Below are positions 32,975 through 42,241 of a DNA stretch of 64,000 nucleotides, one piece after another. Below the pieces are notes generated by a model. The model was not told the origin of the DNA. It saw only the letters and a list, made by a program, of their open reading frames with translations, and did not search any database. A program made the position numbers and the translations under genes. Source of the DNA: GCA-003244245 sp050699595 (GTDB lineage Bacteria > Actinomycetota > Actinomycetes > Mycobacteriales > Pseudonocardiaceae); NCBI GenBank assembly GCA_050699595.1, contig JBOHFI010000023.1:1-64000 (forward strand), read 5' to 3'. How positions within the stretch are numbered: the stretch's first letter is position 1; each line of letters starts with the position of its first letter.

Positions 32975-33022
32975 GCTTGTGAGTGGCGATACGAGCCATG
33001 GCTCGTATCGCCACTCACAAGC
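32975..33022. terminator. 48-bp perfect palindrome
   Basis: Bases 32975-32998 are the exact reverse complement of 32999-33022, centred on CCATGG with no loop spacer. The stop of the DUF4328 gene (33015-33017) lies in the right arm; the SEC-C gene starts 19 bases beyond the left arm. It may be a terminator or attenuator between two same-strand genes, or a repeat unit. The palindrome is read directly. Confidence 0.8.
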
Positions 33023-33704
33023 GGGTGCCGCCAGGCACCCGCACAACCACCATGCGCCGACTGCTACTCAACCCCACCGGACTAAGCAACCGAGTCAACC
33101 GCCGCACCACAACGATCGTGGTGATCGCGACCACCCCGGCCACCAGGTCGGTGGCCACGTGCAGCAGCACTCCATCGGCGCGGGCCTGCACATCGCTACG
33201 CAGGTTCCACAGGATTGCGGCACCGGCCAGCACCAGCCCGGCCGCCCAGATCACCCACCACACGATGATCAGGCGAGAGGGGTGCGGCCGCCGGTGAGGA
33301 TCCTGGCCCAGCGCCGCATGCTCCACCTCGGCGAGTGCGGCACCCGGCACCACCAGGTTCATCCCCGGCACCAGGACCCCGACCACCAACCGCCAGCCCG
33401 GCCGAGCCGGGGTGACCGCAGCGGCCCGGGCCGCAGCCGCGTTGGCGTGCACCAGCCACCCCACCGTGACCGCGCCGGCCAGCACCGAGCAGAGCAGCGA
33501 TACCACGCCGCCGGTGACCACCAACGTATCGCTGGCGTGCAGCGGACCGGCGGGCACAGCGTCGGTGCGGCTGTCCAGCAGCAGCGCGTAACGCCATGCC
33601 TCGGCGCCCCCGGTGACCAGCACCAACACGGCGGTCAACCCCAGCAACGGGACCGCCACCGCGGCCAGTGCGCGCATCTGCTCATCCGCTGAGGTGGGGG
33701 GCAT
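33015..33704 (-). CDS. DUF4328 membrane protein
   Basis: This is a 229-residue protein with four hydrophobic segments. VGVLVPGMNLVVPGAALAEVEHAA and IIVWWVIWAAGLVLAG match the DUF4328 pattern (PxxN...P...EVW-like). Typically the domain sits in bacterial membrane proteins of unknown function. The C-terminus is Arg-rich and ends within a long palindrome. Confidence 0.75.
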   Translation of the reverse strand: MPPTSADEQMRALAAVAVPLLGLTAVLVLVTGGAEAWRYALLLDSRTDAVPAGPLHASDTLVVTGGVVSLLCSVLAGAVTVGWLVHANAAAARAAAVTPARPGWRLVVGVLVPGMNLVVPGAALAEVEHAALGQDPHRRPHPSRLIIVWWVIWAAGLVLAGAAILWNLRSDVQARADGVLLHVATDLVAGVVAITTIVVVRRLTRLLSPVGLSSSRRMVVVRVPGGTRL

Positions 33705-33710
33705 GCGGAG

Positions 33711-34070
33711 CTACAAAACCCTGGGCGCCACACCGGATTCGGCCACCACCATGGGCCGACCCGCAGCAGCCCAGGCACGCATCCCGCCGTCGACGTTCAC
33801 CGCGTCCACGCCCGCCTGCGTGAGATAAGCGGTGACCCGGGCCGAGCGCCCTCCAGAGCGGCACACCACGTACACCGGGCGCTCGGGGAACACGGTGGCC
33901 AGCTCATCGAGCCGCCGCGTCACCTGCCCCATCGGGACGTGCACGGCTCCCGGCGCATGTCCGGCAGCCCACTCGTCGTTCTCCCGGACGTCGAGCAACA
34001 CCGCGAGCTCAGGCAGGTCGGCCACTGACACGGCCGGAACCGGAGAGGTCATAAGCGCCAATCGTGCCAC
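33711..34070 (-). CDS. Rhodanese-like sulfurtransferase
   Basis: This 119-residue single-domain rhodanese has LLDVRENDEWAAGHAPGAVHVPMG (CH2A-type motif) and active-site loop VVCRSGGRS with the catalytic Cys. GTG 34070 begins 4 bases after the symporter stop; an ATG at 34052 is an alternative. It would move sulfane sulfur; the partner is not known. Confidence 0.9.
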   Translation of the reverse strand: MARLALMTSPVPAVSVADLPELAVLLDVRENDEWAAGHAPGAVHVPMGQVTRRLDELATVFPERPVYVVCRSGGRSARVTAYLTQAGVDAVNVDGGMRAWAAAGRPMVVAESGVAPRVL

Positions 34071-34074
34071 AGGC

Positions 34075-35748
34075 TCAGCCGTTGGGCATCGTGGTGAGCG
34101 GCGGCCGAGACTGCGACGAGCGCACCTGCGCGGGTGCCGCCTGCGATCGTTCAGCGCCGGCTCCGGTCAGCGCGCGCACCTCCATCTCGGCGAACCTCGC
34201 CTCAGCGGCCGGGTCGCCCTTGCTCAGCACCGTGCCGAGGTATCCGAGCAGAAAGGCCAGGGGTACCGAGACCAGCGCGGGATTGTGCAGCGGGAAGATC
34301 GCGAAGTCCAGGCTGGGGAACATCGACTTAGGCGTGCCCGACACCGCCGGCGAGAAAACGATCAGCAACACGCAGCTGCTCAGACCGCCGTACATGCTCC
34401 ACAGCACGCCGCTGGTGTTGAATCGCTTCCAGAACAGGGAGTACAGGATCGTCGGCAGGTTCGCCGAGGCCGCCACCGCGAAGGCCAGCGCCACCAGGAA
34501 GGCGACGTTCTGGCCGAGCGCGACGATGCCACCTCCGACCGCCAGCGCGCCGATGACGCAGGCGGTGATCCGAGCGACCAGCACCTCACGGTCCGGGTCC
34601 AGGTCGCCATGCTTGATCACATTGGCGTACACGTCGTGCGCGAACGACGCCGACGCGGTGATCGTCAGCCCCGCCACCACCGCGAGGATGGTGGCGAAGG
34701 CCACCGCCGAGATGAAGCCGAGCAGCACCTCTCCGCCCAGCTGGTAGGCCAGCAGTGGCGCCGCCGAGTTCTCCTGACCGGGCATGCCGGCGATCCGCTG
34801 CGGACCGCCGGCCACCAGCGCCGCGGCGGCGTAACCGATCACCAGCGAGAACAGGTAGAAGATGCCGATCAGCCAGATCGCCCAGACCACCGTGCGGCGG
34901 GCCTCCTTGGCTGACGGCACGGTGTAGAAGCGCATCAGGATGTGCGGCAACCCCGCGGTGCCCAGTACCAGCGCGAGCCCCAACGACACAAAGTCGATCT
35001 TCGTGGTGATGCTCTTGCCGTATTGCAGGCCCGGCGCGAGCACCGCCTGCCCGTGCGACGATTTCGCCGCCGCCTCGCCCAACAGGGCAGACAGGTTGAG
35101 CCCGAAGGAACCCAGCGCCCAGGCGGTCATCATGCCCGCGCTGATGATCAGCAGGGTCGCCTTGACGATCTGCACCCACGTGGTGCCGCGCATCCCGCCG
35201 ACCAACACATAGACGATCATCAGCAGCCCGACGACCGCGACGACCAGAGCCTGAGCCCCCCGACCCTCGACATTGAGCAGCAACGCGACCAGACCACCGG
35301 CGCCGGCCATCTGGGCCAGCAGGTAGAAGAAGGACACCACCAGGGTCGACACGGCCGCGGCGGCGCGCACGGGCCGGCGGCGCATCCGGAAGCTCAGCAC
35401 GTCGCCCATGGTGAACTTGCCGGTGTTGCGCAGCAGCTCGGCGACCAGCAGCAGAGCCACCAGCCACGCGACCAGGAATCCGACCGAGTAGAGGAAACCG
35501 TCGTAACCGTAGACCGCGATGGCCCCGGCGATGCCCAGGAACGACGCCGCGGACAGGTAGTCGCCGGAGATCGCGACCCCGTTCTGCGCGCCGGTGAACG
35601 ACCGGCCGGCCGCGTAGTAGTCGGCGGCGGTCTTGGTGCGGCGCGATGCCCGGACCACGATGACCAGGGTGACCAGCACGAAGAAGACGAAGATCCCACC
35701 GTTGAGCAGCGGGTCCCCCACAGCGCCCTGGACTGGCTGCTCGGTCAC
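34075..35748 (-). CDS. actP: Sodium:solute symporter, acetate permease ActP type
   Basis: This 557-residue protein has about 13 membrane segments. The SSS core reads GVAISGDYLSAASFLGIAGAIA near residue 60 and SASFAHDVYANVIKHGD in the second half, both typical of ActP/MctC. It should import acetate or other short monocarboxylates with Na+. It overlaps the DUF485 gene by 4 bases, the usual YjcH-ActP arrangement. A LytTR/LytS pair nearby may regulate it. Confidence 0.92.
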   Translation of the reverse strand: MTEQPVQGAVGDPLLNGGIFVFFVLVTLVIVVRASRRTKTAADYYAAGRSFTGAQNGVAISGDYLSAASFLGIAGAIAVYGYDGFLYSVGFLVAWLVALLLVAELLRNTGKFTMGDVLSFRMRRRPVRAAAAVSTLVVSFFYLLAQMAGAGGLVALLLNVEGRGAQALVVAVVGLLMIVYVLVGGMRGTTWVQIVKATLLIISAGMMTAWALGSFGLNLSALLGEAAAKSSHGQAVLAPGLQYGKSITTKIDFVSLGLALVLGTAGLPHILMRFYTVPSAKEARRTVVWAIWLIGIFYLFSLVIGYAAAALVAGGPQRIAGMPGQENSAAPLLAYQLGGEVLLGFISAVAFATILAVVAGLTITASASFAHDVYANVIKHGDLDPDREVLVARITACVIGALAVGGGIVALGQNVAFLVALAFAVAASANLPTILYSLFWKRFNTSGVLWSMYGGLSSCVLLIVFSPAVSGTPKSMFPSLDFAIFPLHNPALVSVPLAFLLGYLGTVLSKGDPAAEARFAEMEVRALTGAGAERSQAAPAQVRSSQSRPPLTTMPNG

Positions 35749-36122
35749 CGGGTTCCTCCTTCGAGCTGCTCGCGGATCCGGCTACTGACCGGGTCGAGGC
35801 TGCGGTTCGCGAATCGGACGTACATCGTCGTGATGGCGAAGGTGGAGCCGAACTGGAGCAGGCCGAAGATCAACCCGATGTTGATGTTGCCGACCACGGT
35901 GATGGCCATGAAGCCCGGGGCGAACGCGGCCAGGAGGACGTACAGGAAGTACCAGGTCAGGAAGAACGCGGTCATCGGGAAGACGAAGGCGCGGAGCCGG
36001 TTGCGCAGGGTGGCGAACTCCACGCTGGTATGCGCGGCGGCCCAGGGGTCCACCGGACGTCTGCCGTCGACACCGCCGACGTGCCTGCTGTCGGCACCGC
36101 CGACCGACCCGGTGGTGCTCAT
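35745..36122 (-). CDS. DUF485 small membrane partner of the symporter
   Basis: This 125-residue protein with two membrane helices (LTWYFLYVLLAAFAPGFMAI and IGLIFGLLQFGSTFAITTMYVRFA) is the YjcH-like protein encoded with ActP. The start at ATG 36122 (MSTTGSVGG) is preferred over 36128. The N-terminal 35 residues are hydrophilic. First gene of the two-gene operon. Confidence 0.9.
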   Translation of the reverse strand: MSTTGSVGGADSRHVGGVDGRRPVDPWAAAHTSVEFATLRNRLRAFVFPMTAFFLTWYFLYVLLAAFAPGFMAITVVGNINIGLIFGLLQFGSTFAITTMYVRFANRSLDPVSSRIREQLEGGTR

Positions 36123-36249
36123 GCACACCCCTCCAGAACAGTAATAATGATCATGCCGATGCTACGTGCGTCGCGAGGACCGGGACACCCTAGCCGCCGG
36201 GCATCACCAGCGCGCACCATAATATTGGGCCGTTCGGGTATTCAGGTGA

Positions 36250-38049
36250 TTACCGACGGTGCCGGCCAATGCGCATCCGCGCCAGCGCGGCCGCAGTCAG
36301 CCCGACCCGGGGCACTGGTTGGCCCTGCTGCCGTTTTCCGGATAAGCCCAACCGGTCCGGTGCGTGCAGTCGCAGCAGGATACGTGACACGTCGGGCGGC
36401 ACCCGATCCCTGGTCCGCCGACTCCCCAGGACCATGCTCAGAAAGGCCAGCGGCACGGTGAACGCGGCCGGCTGCGCCGCTACCGCCTGCCACCCCGGTG
36501 GGAGCACGCCGACCGCGGCGGACAACACCGCGGCGACCGCCGACCCGCCGCCGACCAGCATGCCGGCCGCCGCACCGGCATCGGTCAGCCCACGCCACCA
36601 GATACCCAGCACCAGCAGCGGGCAGAACGACGAGGCGGCCACCGCGAACGCCAGCCCCACTCCCTGGGCCAGGTCCAGCGATGACACGGCGAGCATGAGG
36701 GCCAACGGGGCCGACCAGGCGAGCACGACGGGCGCCCGGACCTTCCGGAGCCGACCGGACAGCACGTCGGTGGACAGCACGCCCGCGACACTCGCCACCA
36801 GCCCGGTGGCGGCGGACACGAAAGCGGCGAACGCCCCGGCCGCGATCAGTCCGCCGAGCAGCAGCGCCGGCCATCCGCCCAACACCGCGCGGGGCAGCAA
36901 CAGCAGCGCGGCATCGGTATCTCCGGAGACCAGCAGGTTCGGGAGGTAAAGCCGGGCGAGCCACCCCGACGCCATCGGGAACAGGTAGAAAAGCCCGAGA
37001 AACGCGAGGACGAACAGCGTGGTCCGGCGCGCCGTCCTCCCTTCGGGATGGGCGTAATATCGACCCAATACGTGCGGCAGCCCCATGCAGCCCAGCAGGA
37101 GCGCCACAATGAGCGAGTACGTGGCCAGCAACGGGTGCGTACCTTGGCCCAACGGGCGAATCCAGCTGTCGTTGCCCACAGCGGAACCGCTGACCACCGG
37201 AACCGGGCTGCCCGCGTCGAAGTGCAGCGTGGTGCCCTTGGCACAAGGGTGCGGACCCGGTAACCAGGACACCGGCCTGTTCGTAGGCCGCCCGTCCTGC
37301 ATCCCCGCCACCGTGACCAGCGTCGGTTTGGTGACCTCGAGTACGACATCGTGATCCAGCGGGATGTCGACGGCATGGGAGAAACGCGGTGCCGCCGAGG
37401 AACCGAGCGAGTCGCGGAACCCCTGGTCTGCTCCAGCGTGGTGGATCAGCAGTACGAAGACCGGTACGGCCAGCGCGGTCAGCTTGATCCAGTATTGGAG
37501 GGCCTGCACGAGGGTGACCGAGTACGTCCACCCGGTGTAGATGTTGAACGTCACGATCACCATCACCACCGCCGCGCCGACCCACCTCGGCTGGCCCGCG
37601 ACAACATGCAGGGCGAGCCCGGCCCCCTGCAGCTGCGGAACCAGGTAGAGCCAGCCGATGATGACCACGAAGGCGGCGCAGACCCGGCGCAGCCGTACCG
37701 AGCCCAACCGCGCCTCGGCGAAGTCGGGCAGGGTGTAGGCGCCAGACCGGCGCAGCGGCGCCGCCACGAACAGCAGCAGGGCGAGATACCCCGCAGCGAA
37801 CCCGACCGGGTACCACAGCGCGTCCACCCCGCCCTTGAGCACCAACCCGGCGACGCCGAGGAAGGACGCCGCGGACACGTACTCCCCGGAGATCGCCGCA
37901 GCGTTCAGGCGCGGCCCCATCGTCCGGGAGGCCAGCAGGAAGTCCGAGGTCGACCGGGCTTTCGTCCCGACGAACCGGGTGAGCGTGACCCACAGGGCAA
38001 CCGTCACCATCGCGGCGACGATCACGTAGAAGTCAGCCCGCTCAGGCAC
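36250..38049 (-). CDS. Second sodium:solute symporter with large periplasmic insertion
   Basis: This is a 599-residue SSS-family transporter. NAAAISGEYVSAASFLGVAGLVL is the SSS signature. Unlike the ActP copy, about 95 hydrophilic residues (roughly 235-330: SHAVDIPLDHDVVLEVTKP, WLPGPHPCAKGTTLHFD) are inserted between membrane segments, giving an external domain. GTG 38049 is used. It forms an operon with the small membrane protein 8 bases upstream. Substrate unknown; a carboxylate is likely by context. Confidence 0.85.
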   Translation of the reverse strand: MPERADFYVIVAAMVTVALWVTLTRFVGTKARSTSDFLLASRTMGPRLNAAAISGEYVSAASFLGVAGLVLKGGVDALWYPVGFAAGYLALLLFVAAPLRRSGAYTLPDFAEARLGSVRLRRVCAAFVVIIGWLYLVPQLQGAGLALHVVAGQPRWVGAAVVMVIVTFNIYTGWTYSVTLVQALQYWIKLTALAVPVFVLLIHHAGADQGFRDSLGSSAAPRFSHAVDIPLDHDVVLEVTKPTLVTVAGMQDGRPTNRPVSWLPGPHPCAKGTTLHFDAGSPVPVVSGSAVGNDSWIRPLGQGTHPLLATYSLIVALLLGCMGLPHVLGRYYAHPEGRTARRTTLFVLAFLGLFYLFPMASGWLARLYLPNLLVSGDTDAALLLLPRAVLGGWPALLLGGLIAAGAFAAFVSAATGLVASVAGVLSTDVLSGRLRKVRAPVVLAWSAPLALMLAVSSLDLAQGVGLAFAVAASSFCPLLVLGIWWRGLTDAGAAAGMLVGGGSAVAAVLSAAVGVLPPGWQAVAAQPAAFTVPLAFLSMVLGSRRTRDRVPPDVSRILLRLHAPDRLGLSGKRQQGQPVPRVGLTAAALARMRIGRHRR

Positions 38050-38057
38050 GACAATGC

Positions 38058-38540
38058 TCAGCTCTCGACCCACTCGGCGAAGGCCTGCTCGTTGCGGGCG
38101 GCACTGCGGTTGTAGGACCAGGCCACCGCGACGAAGAACGGATAGACCGCGAACCCGAGCAGCAACCACGGCAGCCGCACGCCCAGGATGGTGATCGCGC
38201 CCAGCGACGGCGCCCGCAGGAACGCCAGCGGAATGCCCGCGAGCACCACCACGGTGAGCAGCATCAGCCGCATCGACAACATCAGCTGCACCCACATCAG
38301 CCGACGGACCAGTGCCTCACCGACCTTGGTCTGATCCTCCAACTCGGCGAGTGTGCGCACCACCCGACGACTGTTGCGCCGTTCCGCGAGCACGACCCGT
38401 TCCCGCTTGCCGGACTTGGGCCGGTCAGCCTGACCGGCCTTCTCCGCCAGCGCCGTTTCTCGACGCGCCGTGTGAACCTCCGCCAGGACCGCTCGTTCCG
38501 TGTCCTCCGACAGGTCGTCATCCGGGTCGGCCACGCTCAT
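38058..38540 (-). CDS. Small membrane protein paired with the second symporter
   Basis: This 160-residue protein has an acidic/basic cytoplasmic N-terminus (about 85 residues, likely helical) then two membrane helices (LMLLTVVVLAGIPLAFL, LPWLLLGFAVYPFFVAVAWSYNRSA). The layout resembles DUF485 partners of symporters. It lies 10 bases downstream of the LytTR regulator, so regulator, partner and transporter appear to be one transcript. Confidence 0.8.
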   Translation of the reverse strand: MSVADPDDDLSEDTERAVLAEVHTARRETALAEKAGQADRPKSGKRERVVLAERRNSRRVVRTLAELEDQTKVGEALVRRLMWVQLMLSMRLMLLTVVVLAGIPLAFLRAPSLGAITILGVRLPWLLLGFAVYPFFVAVAWSYNRSAARNEQAFAEWVES

Positions 38541-38550
38541 GTCGCGACGC

Positions 38551-39354
38551 TCATCGGGAGGTCCAGCCCTGTTTGGCCGCGCGCACCAAGCGGTCCTTCA
38601 GGTCACGGGTGTGCCGCCGGCTGACCGGCAACTCGGTGGCGTCGTCTCCGCTGCCCACTCGCACCACATAACCCGACGACGACATGCGCAGCTCGGTGAC
38701 CAACGGCAGGGCAACCAGGTACGAGCGGTGGATACGCACGAACCCGGCGTCAGACCAACGGTCCTCTAACTGGGAGAGCGGGATACGGACCAGGTGGCTG
38801 GTGGCCTCGCCGGTGTGTAACCGCGCGTAGTCCCCGTGCGCCTCCACCCAGCGCACCGACGAGCGCGGCACCAGCTTGGTGGTGCCGGCGAGCTCGACCG
38901 GGATGACCTCGTCCTCGCCACCCTGCTCCGGGCCCGGGGCGGAGGGATCGCGGCGGACGGCGAAAATTCGCCGCAACGTGCTGGACACTCGCTCCCGGGT
39001 CACCGGTTTCATCACATAGTCGGCCACGCCGAGCTCGAACGCGTCGCAGGCCCGCTCATCGTAGGCGGTGGCGAACACCACCGCTGGAGGGTAGGGCAGC
39101 TTCGCGAGCAGGTCGGCGAGATCCAGGCCGTCCAGCCCAGGCATCCGGACGTCCAGAAATGCGACATCAACCTGGGGGGGCGGCTCGCCGTTGACGGGCC
39201 GCACCATAGCCATCGCCTCTTCGCTGTTCGTGGCCGTCAGCACGGTGCCGATCTTCGGCTCAGCTCTGAGCACATCAACCAGCATGGACAGGCAATGCGG
39301 CTCGTCGTCCACAGCGAGCACGACAAGCCCGGGGTTGTCGTCGTTGCCGCTCAT
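38551..39354 (-). CDS. LytTR-family response regulator
   Basis: This is a 267-residue protein. The receiver domain has the acidic pair VDDE, phospho-Asp in VAFLDVRMPGLDG and Lys in YVMKPV. The C-terminal LytTR DNA-binding domain contains VRWVEAHGDYARLHTG and FVRIHRSYLVAL. ATG 39354 (MSGNDD) is chosen. The likely partner kinase is the LytS-like protein at 40371; the pair resembles regulators of pyruvate/acetate transport. Confidence 0.92.
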   Translation of the reverse strand: MSGNDDNPGLVVLAVDDEPHCLSMLVDVLRAEPKIGTVLTATNSEEAMAMVRPVNGEPPPQVDVAFLDVRMPGLDGLDLADLLAKLPYPPAVVFATAYDERACDAFELGVADYVMKPVTRERVSSTLRRIFAVRRDPSAPGPEQGGEDEVIPVELAGTTKLVPRSSVRWVEAHGDYARLHTGEATSHLVRIPLSQLEDRWSDAGFVRIHRSYLVALPLVTELRMSSSGYVVRVGSGDDATELPVSRRHTRDLKDRLVRAAKQGWTSR

Positions 39355-39498
39355 CAACCGCCTTTCCGTCAATCCAGTACTCCTCTAACAACCCCCCGAC
39401 CGTCAATCCTGCACATGGTCGGTGTCGCTGTCCACGGTTGGCGTGTCAGTAGTCCCGACTCACTACCAAGCGTGTACGGCCAGGCGTACGAACCGAAC

Positions 39499-40332
39499 CT
39501 ACAAACCGAAGCGGGACCAGGCGGCGCGGTGCTCAAGCGCCTCGAGCACCGTCGGCCCGAGGTTACCGAGCCCCAGCCGAGCCAGCAGCGGCCGTCGTCC
39601 CTCCACGGTGACGACCTCCGCGTCCGGGTATCGCTTGGCGATCTCCCCGCGCATTGTGCCCAGCCGGTCGACCAAGCCCAACTCCAGGGCCCGGCGGCCG
39701 GTCCACACCTCGCCGGTGAACAGATCCTGCTGATCAGTAGCCAACTGGCCACCACGCCGTGAGCACACCCAGTCGCGGAACATGCCGTGCAGCTCAGTCT
39801 GCATGCCACGCAGCCACACCACGTCGTCCTCCCGCTCGGGCAGGAACGGATCGAGCCGGGCTTTGTTCGCCCCCGTGGTGTACAACCGCCGCTCGACCCC
39901 GAAGCGCTCCAGCAAACCGTGCAACCCGAAGCCCTGAGTGACCACGCCGATGGATCCGACCAGCGAGGTGGGATGGGCGACGATCTCATCGGCGGCGCAC
40001 GCGAGCCAGTACCCACCGGATGCGGCGACGTCCTCGCAGAACGCCAGCACCGGCACGCGCTTGTGGTCGGCGAGGCCGCGAATCCGATCCGCCACCAGCG
40101 CCGACTGAGTAGCTGAGCCACCCGGCGAATTGATCAACAGCGCCACCGCCCGCAGCTTCTCGTAGCCGAAGGCGCGGGTCAGCACGGACTCCACGGCGGC
40201 CAGGTTGATCACCCCGCGCCCCAGCGGCGACGACGTGATCACACCATGCAGTTTCACCGCGGCGACCACCGGGCCACGATGGCGCTGGGTGCCGGGCAAC
40301 GGCAGCCGCGCGGTCAGGTCCTTGACGTCCAT
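39499..40332 (-). CDS. S49-family signal peptide peptidase (SppA-like)
   Basis: This 277-residue ClpP-fold serine protease, short SppA form, shows VALLINSPGGSATQSALVADRI, then the nucleophile region CEDVAASGGYWLACAADEIVA (Ser in AASGGY) and the general-base Lys in SIGVVTQGFGL/NKARLDPFLP. No N-terminal membrane anchor is obvious. It separates the regulator from the kinase gene on the same strand. Confidence 0.88.
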   Translation of the reverse strand: MDVKDLTARLPLPGTQRHRGPVVAAVKLHGVITSSPLGRGVINLAAVESVLTRAFGYEKLRAVALLINSPGGSATQSALVADRIRGLADHKRVPVLAFCEDVAASGGYWLACAADEIVAHPTSLVGSIGVVTQGFGLHGLLERFGVERRLYTTGANKARLDPFLPEREDDVVWLRGMQTELHGMFRDWVCSRRGGQLATDQQDLFTGEVWTGRRALELGLVDRLGTMRGEIAKRYPDAEVVTVEGRRPLLARLGLGNLGPTVLEALEHRAAWSRFGL

Positions 40333-40370
40333 CCGGCCAGCCTACGGAGGCCGGTCGGCACACGGCGCCG

Positions 40371-41618
40371 CTAGGCGCTGACCGACGGTTGCGGACGCGG
40401 CGGGCTCGGCGCCGGTGGAGCGATGGCGCGCACCCCGCGGCTGAACTTGGGCACCTTCATGCTGACCTTGGTGCCCAGCCCCGGCCCCGTCTCGACCACC
40501 AGCCCACACGCGTCACCGAAGGCCGCGCGCAGCCGGTCGTGCACGTTGCCCAGCCCGACATGCGCGCCGGTGAGGTGGGAGTCGGTCATCTCCTCGTGGA
40601 GCCGCTGCGGGTCCATCCCCCGTCCGTCGTCCTCCACGCTGATCACGCACTCGGACCCGACGTTCTCGGCGACGACCGACACGGTGCCCGAGCCTCCTCC
40701 CAGCCCGTGCCGCACGGCGTTCTCCACCAACGGCTGCAGCGCCAGGAACGGCAACACCACCGGCAGCACCTCGGGTGCGATCTGCAGCTTGATCTGCAGC
40801 CGCTCCCCGAACCGGGCCTTCTCCACGGCCAGGTAGCGGTCGATGTTGTTGAGCTCCTCGGCGAGCGTGGTGAACTCCGCGTCGGCGCGGAAGGAGTACC
40901 GGAAGAAGTCGGACAACTCCATGATCAGATCACGAGCCTCCTCCGGGTCGGTCTTGATGCAGTGGGAGATCGTGGTCAGCGCGTTATAGATGAAATGCGG
41001 GGAGATCTGCGAACGCAGCGCCCGGATCTCGGCATAGGCCAGCCGGGATCGGGACTCGTCGAGCTCGGCGAGCTCGAGTTGGCTGGAGACGTACCGGGCG
41101 ACCTCCGTCGTGGCCCGCATCACACCAAGATCAGCGTCACGCTCGCTGATCACACCGAAGGTCCCGACGATGCCGCCGTCCACCTCCAGCGGAGAGACGA
41201 TCACAGCGCGAACCGGGCAGTTGGCGCGCCCGCAGTCCATGTCGCGCTGGCTGCGGACCTGCTGGCGGCCGGTGGCCAGCACCTCGATGGCAGCCCCGTG
41301 GGCCCACTCCGCGTGGTGCCTGGCGTCGACATCATGCTTCGGGTCACCATCCCAGGCCAGCATCAAGCCCTCCTGGTTGGCCAGCGCGACGGCCAGGCAG
41401 CCCAGCAACGCCCGCAAGTGCGGCGCAGCACCGGTCGCCGAGGAGGCTGAGAGCCTCTCCCGCAGCGGTGGCGAGGCCTGCGCCATGGTGTGCAGCGCGT
41501 GGTAGGTGGCACGGTCGGCATCGGTGCCGAATGGCCGACGGCTCCCTAGGTAACACCTCAGCCCGGCACCGAGCGCCACGGCGAGGACCACCACCGCAGC
41601 GTTACTGAGCAGGGTCAC
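40371..41618 (-). CDS. LytS-type sensor histidine kinase with GAF domain
   Basis: This is a 415-residue kinase: one N-terminal membrane helix, a GAF-like domain (residues ~60-185, with MDCGRANCPVRAVIVSPL), His_kinase box LRSQISPHFIYNALTTISH and HATPase motifs PLVENAVRHGLGG and EDDGRGM. Such kinases pair with LytTR regulators. The two genes flank the S49 peptidase, and the regulated targets are likely the symporters downstream. Confidence 0.92.
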   Translation of the reverse strand: MTLLSNAAVVVLAVALGAGLRCYLGSRRPFGTDADRATYHALHTMAQASPPLRERLSASSATGAAPHLRALLGCLAVALANQEGLMLAWDGDPKHDVDARHHAEWAHGAAIEVLATGRQQVRSQRDMDCGRANCPVRAVIVSPLEVDGGIVGTFGVISERDADLGVMRATTEVARYVSSQLELAELDESRSRLAYAEIRALRSQISPHFIYNALTTISHCIKTDPEEARDLIMELSDFFRYSFRADAEFTTLAEELNNIDRYLAVEKARFGERLQIKLQIAPEVLPVVLPFLALQPLVENAVRHGLGGGSGTVSVVAENVGSECVISVEDDGRGMDPQRLHEEMTDSHLTGAHVGLGNVHDRLRAAFGDACGLVVETGPGLGTKVSMKVPKFSRGVRAIAPPAPSPPRPQPSVSA

Positions 41619-41703
41619 GAAACCATAGTCGCGGTCCCGACCCCGGGTTACAACAGCGGGTCACTCCCGCTCGGCCGCTCCGCCGGTGCCCGGGGCCGAT
41701 CAG

Positions 41704-42144
41704 TCAGCGACTCAACCGGGACAGCGGCCCGACGTCGTTGTCTGGGACGCCCCGCGTTCTCAGGTCATCGGCGACCCGATAAGCCTCCTCCCGGGCCGAG
41801 ACTATGCCGTGCACGATGCCTTCCCAGTACTCGCCGTCGGCCCCAATCGGCTCAGCGGTGTGCGCCGTGATGATCCAGGGCCGCTGCATCGCCCACAACA
41901 CCGGCACCAGCAGCAGAACCAGCAGGATCAACAACACGAACCAGGCCGGTATGACCACCGCCGCCGGAGTCCAGAACACCACGAAGAGCGTCAGCAGGAC
42001 GATGACCCCCAATATCACGGTGCAGGACACATAACCGGCGGCCATGTCGTGTTCGAACTGGTCCGCCAGAGCCGGCTTGGTCCAGCTGATCCGGCTCTGG
42101 ACCGTCCAGGCGCGCCCATCATCGCCCTGCACCATCCGCATCAT
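41704..42144 (-). CDS. Small membrane protein of unknown function
   Basis: This is a 146-residue protein from ATG 42144 with GGAGGG 7-8 bases upstream. Two adjacent helices (VSCTVILGVIVLLTLFVVFW, PAWFVLLILLVLLLVPVLWAM) are followed by a soluble tail with ITAHTAEPIGADGEYWEGIVHG. Actinomycete hypothetical; not recognised further. Confidence 0.7.
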   Translation of the reverse strand: MMRMVQGDDGRAWTVQSRISWTKPALADQFEHDMAAGYVSCTVILGVIVLLTLFVVFWTPAAVVIPAWFVLLILLVLLLVPVLWAMQRPWIITAHTAEPIGADGEYWEGIVHGIVSAREEAYRVADDLRTRGVPDNDVGPLSRLSR

Positions 42145-42241
42145 GATCTGATCCCTCCCGTCAAGCCCCGTACCACCTCGTGAGGCGACCAGCGTAACGC
42201 TGAGCCGGCGAAGCAGAACACGGGTGGAATGCTGGCGGGCG

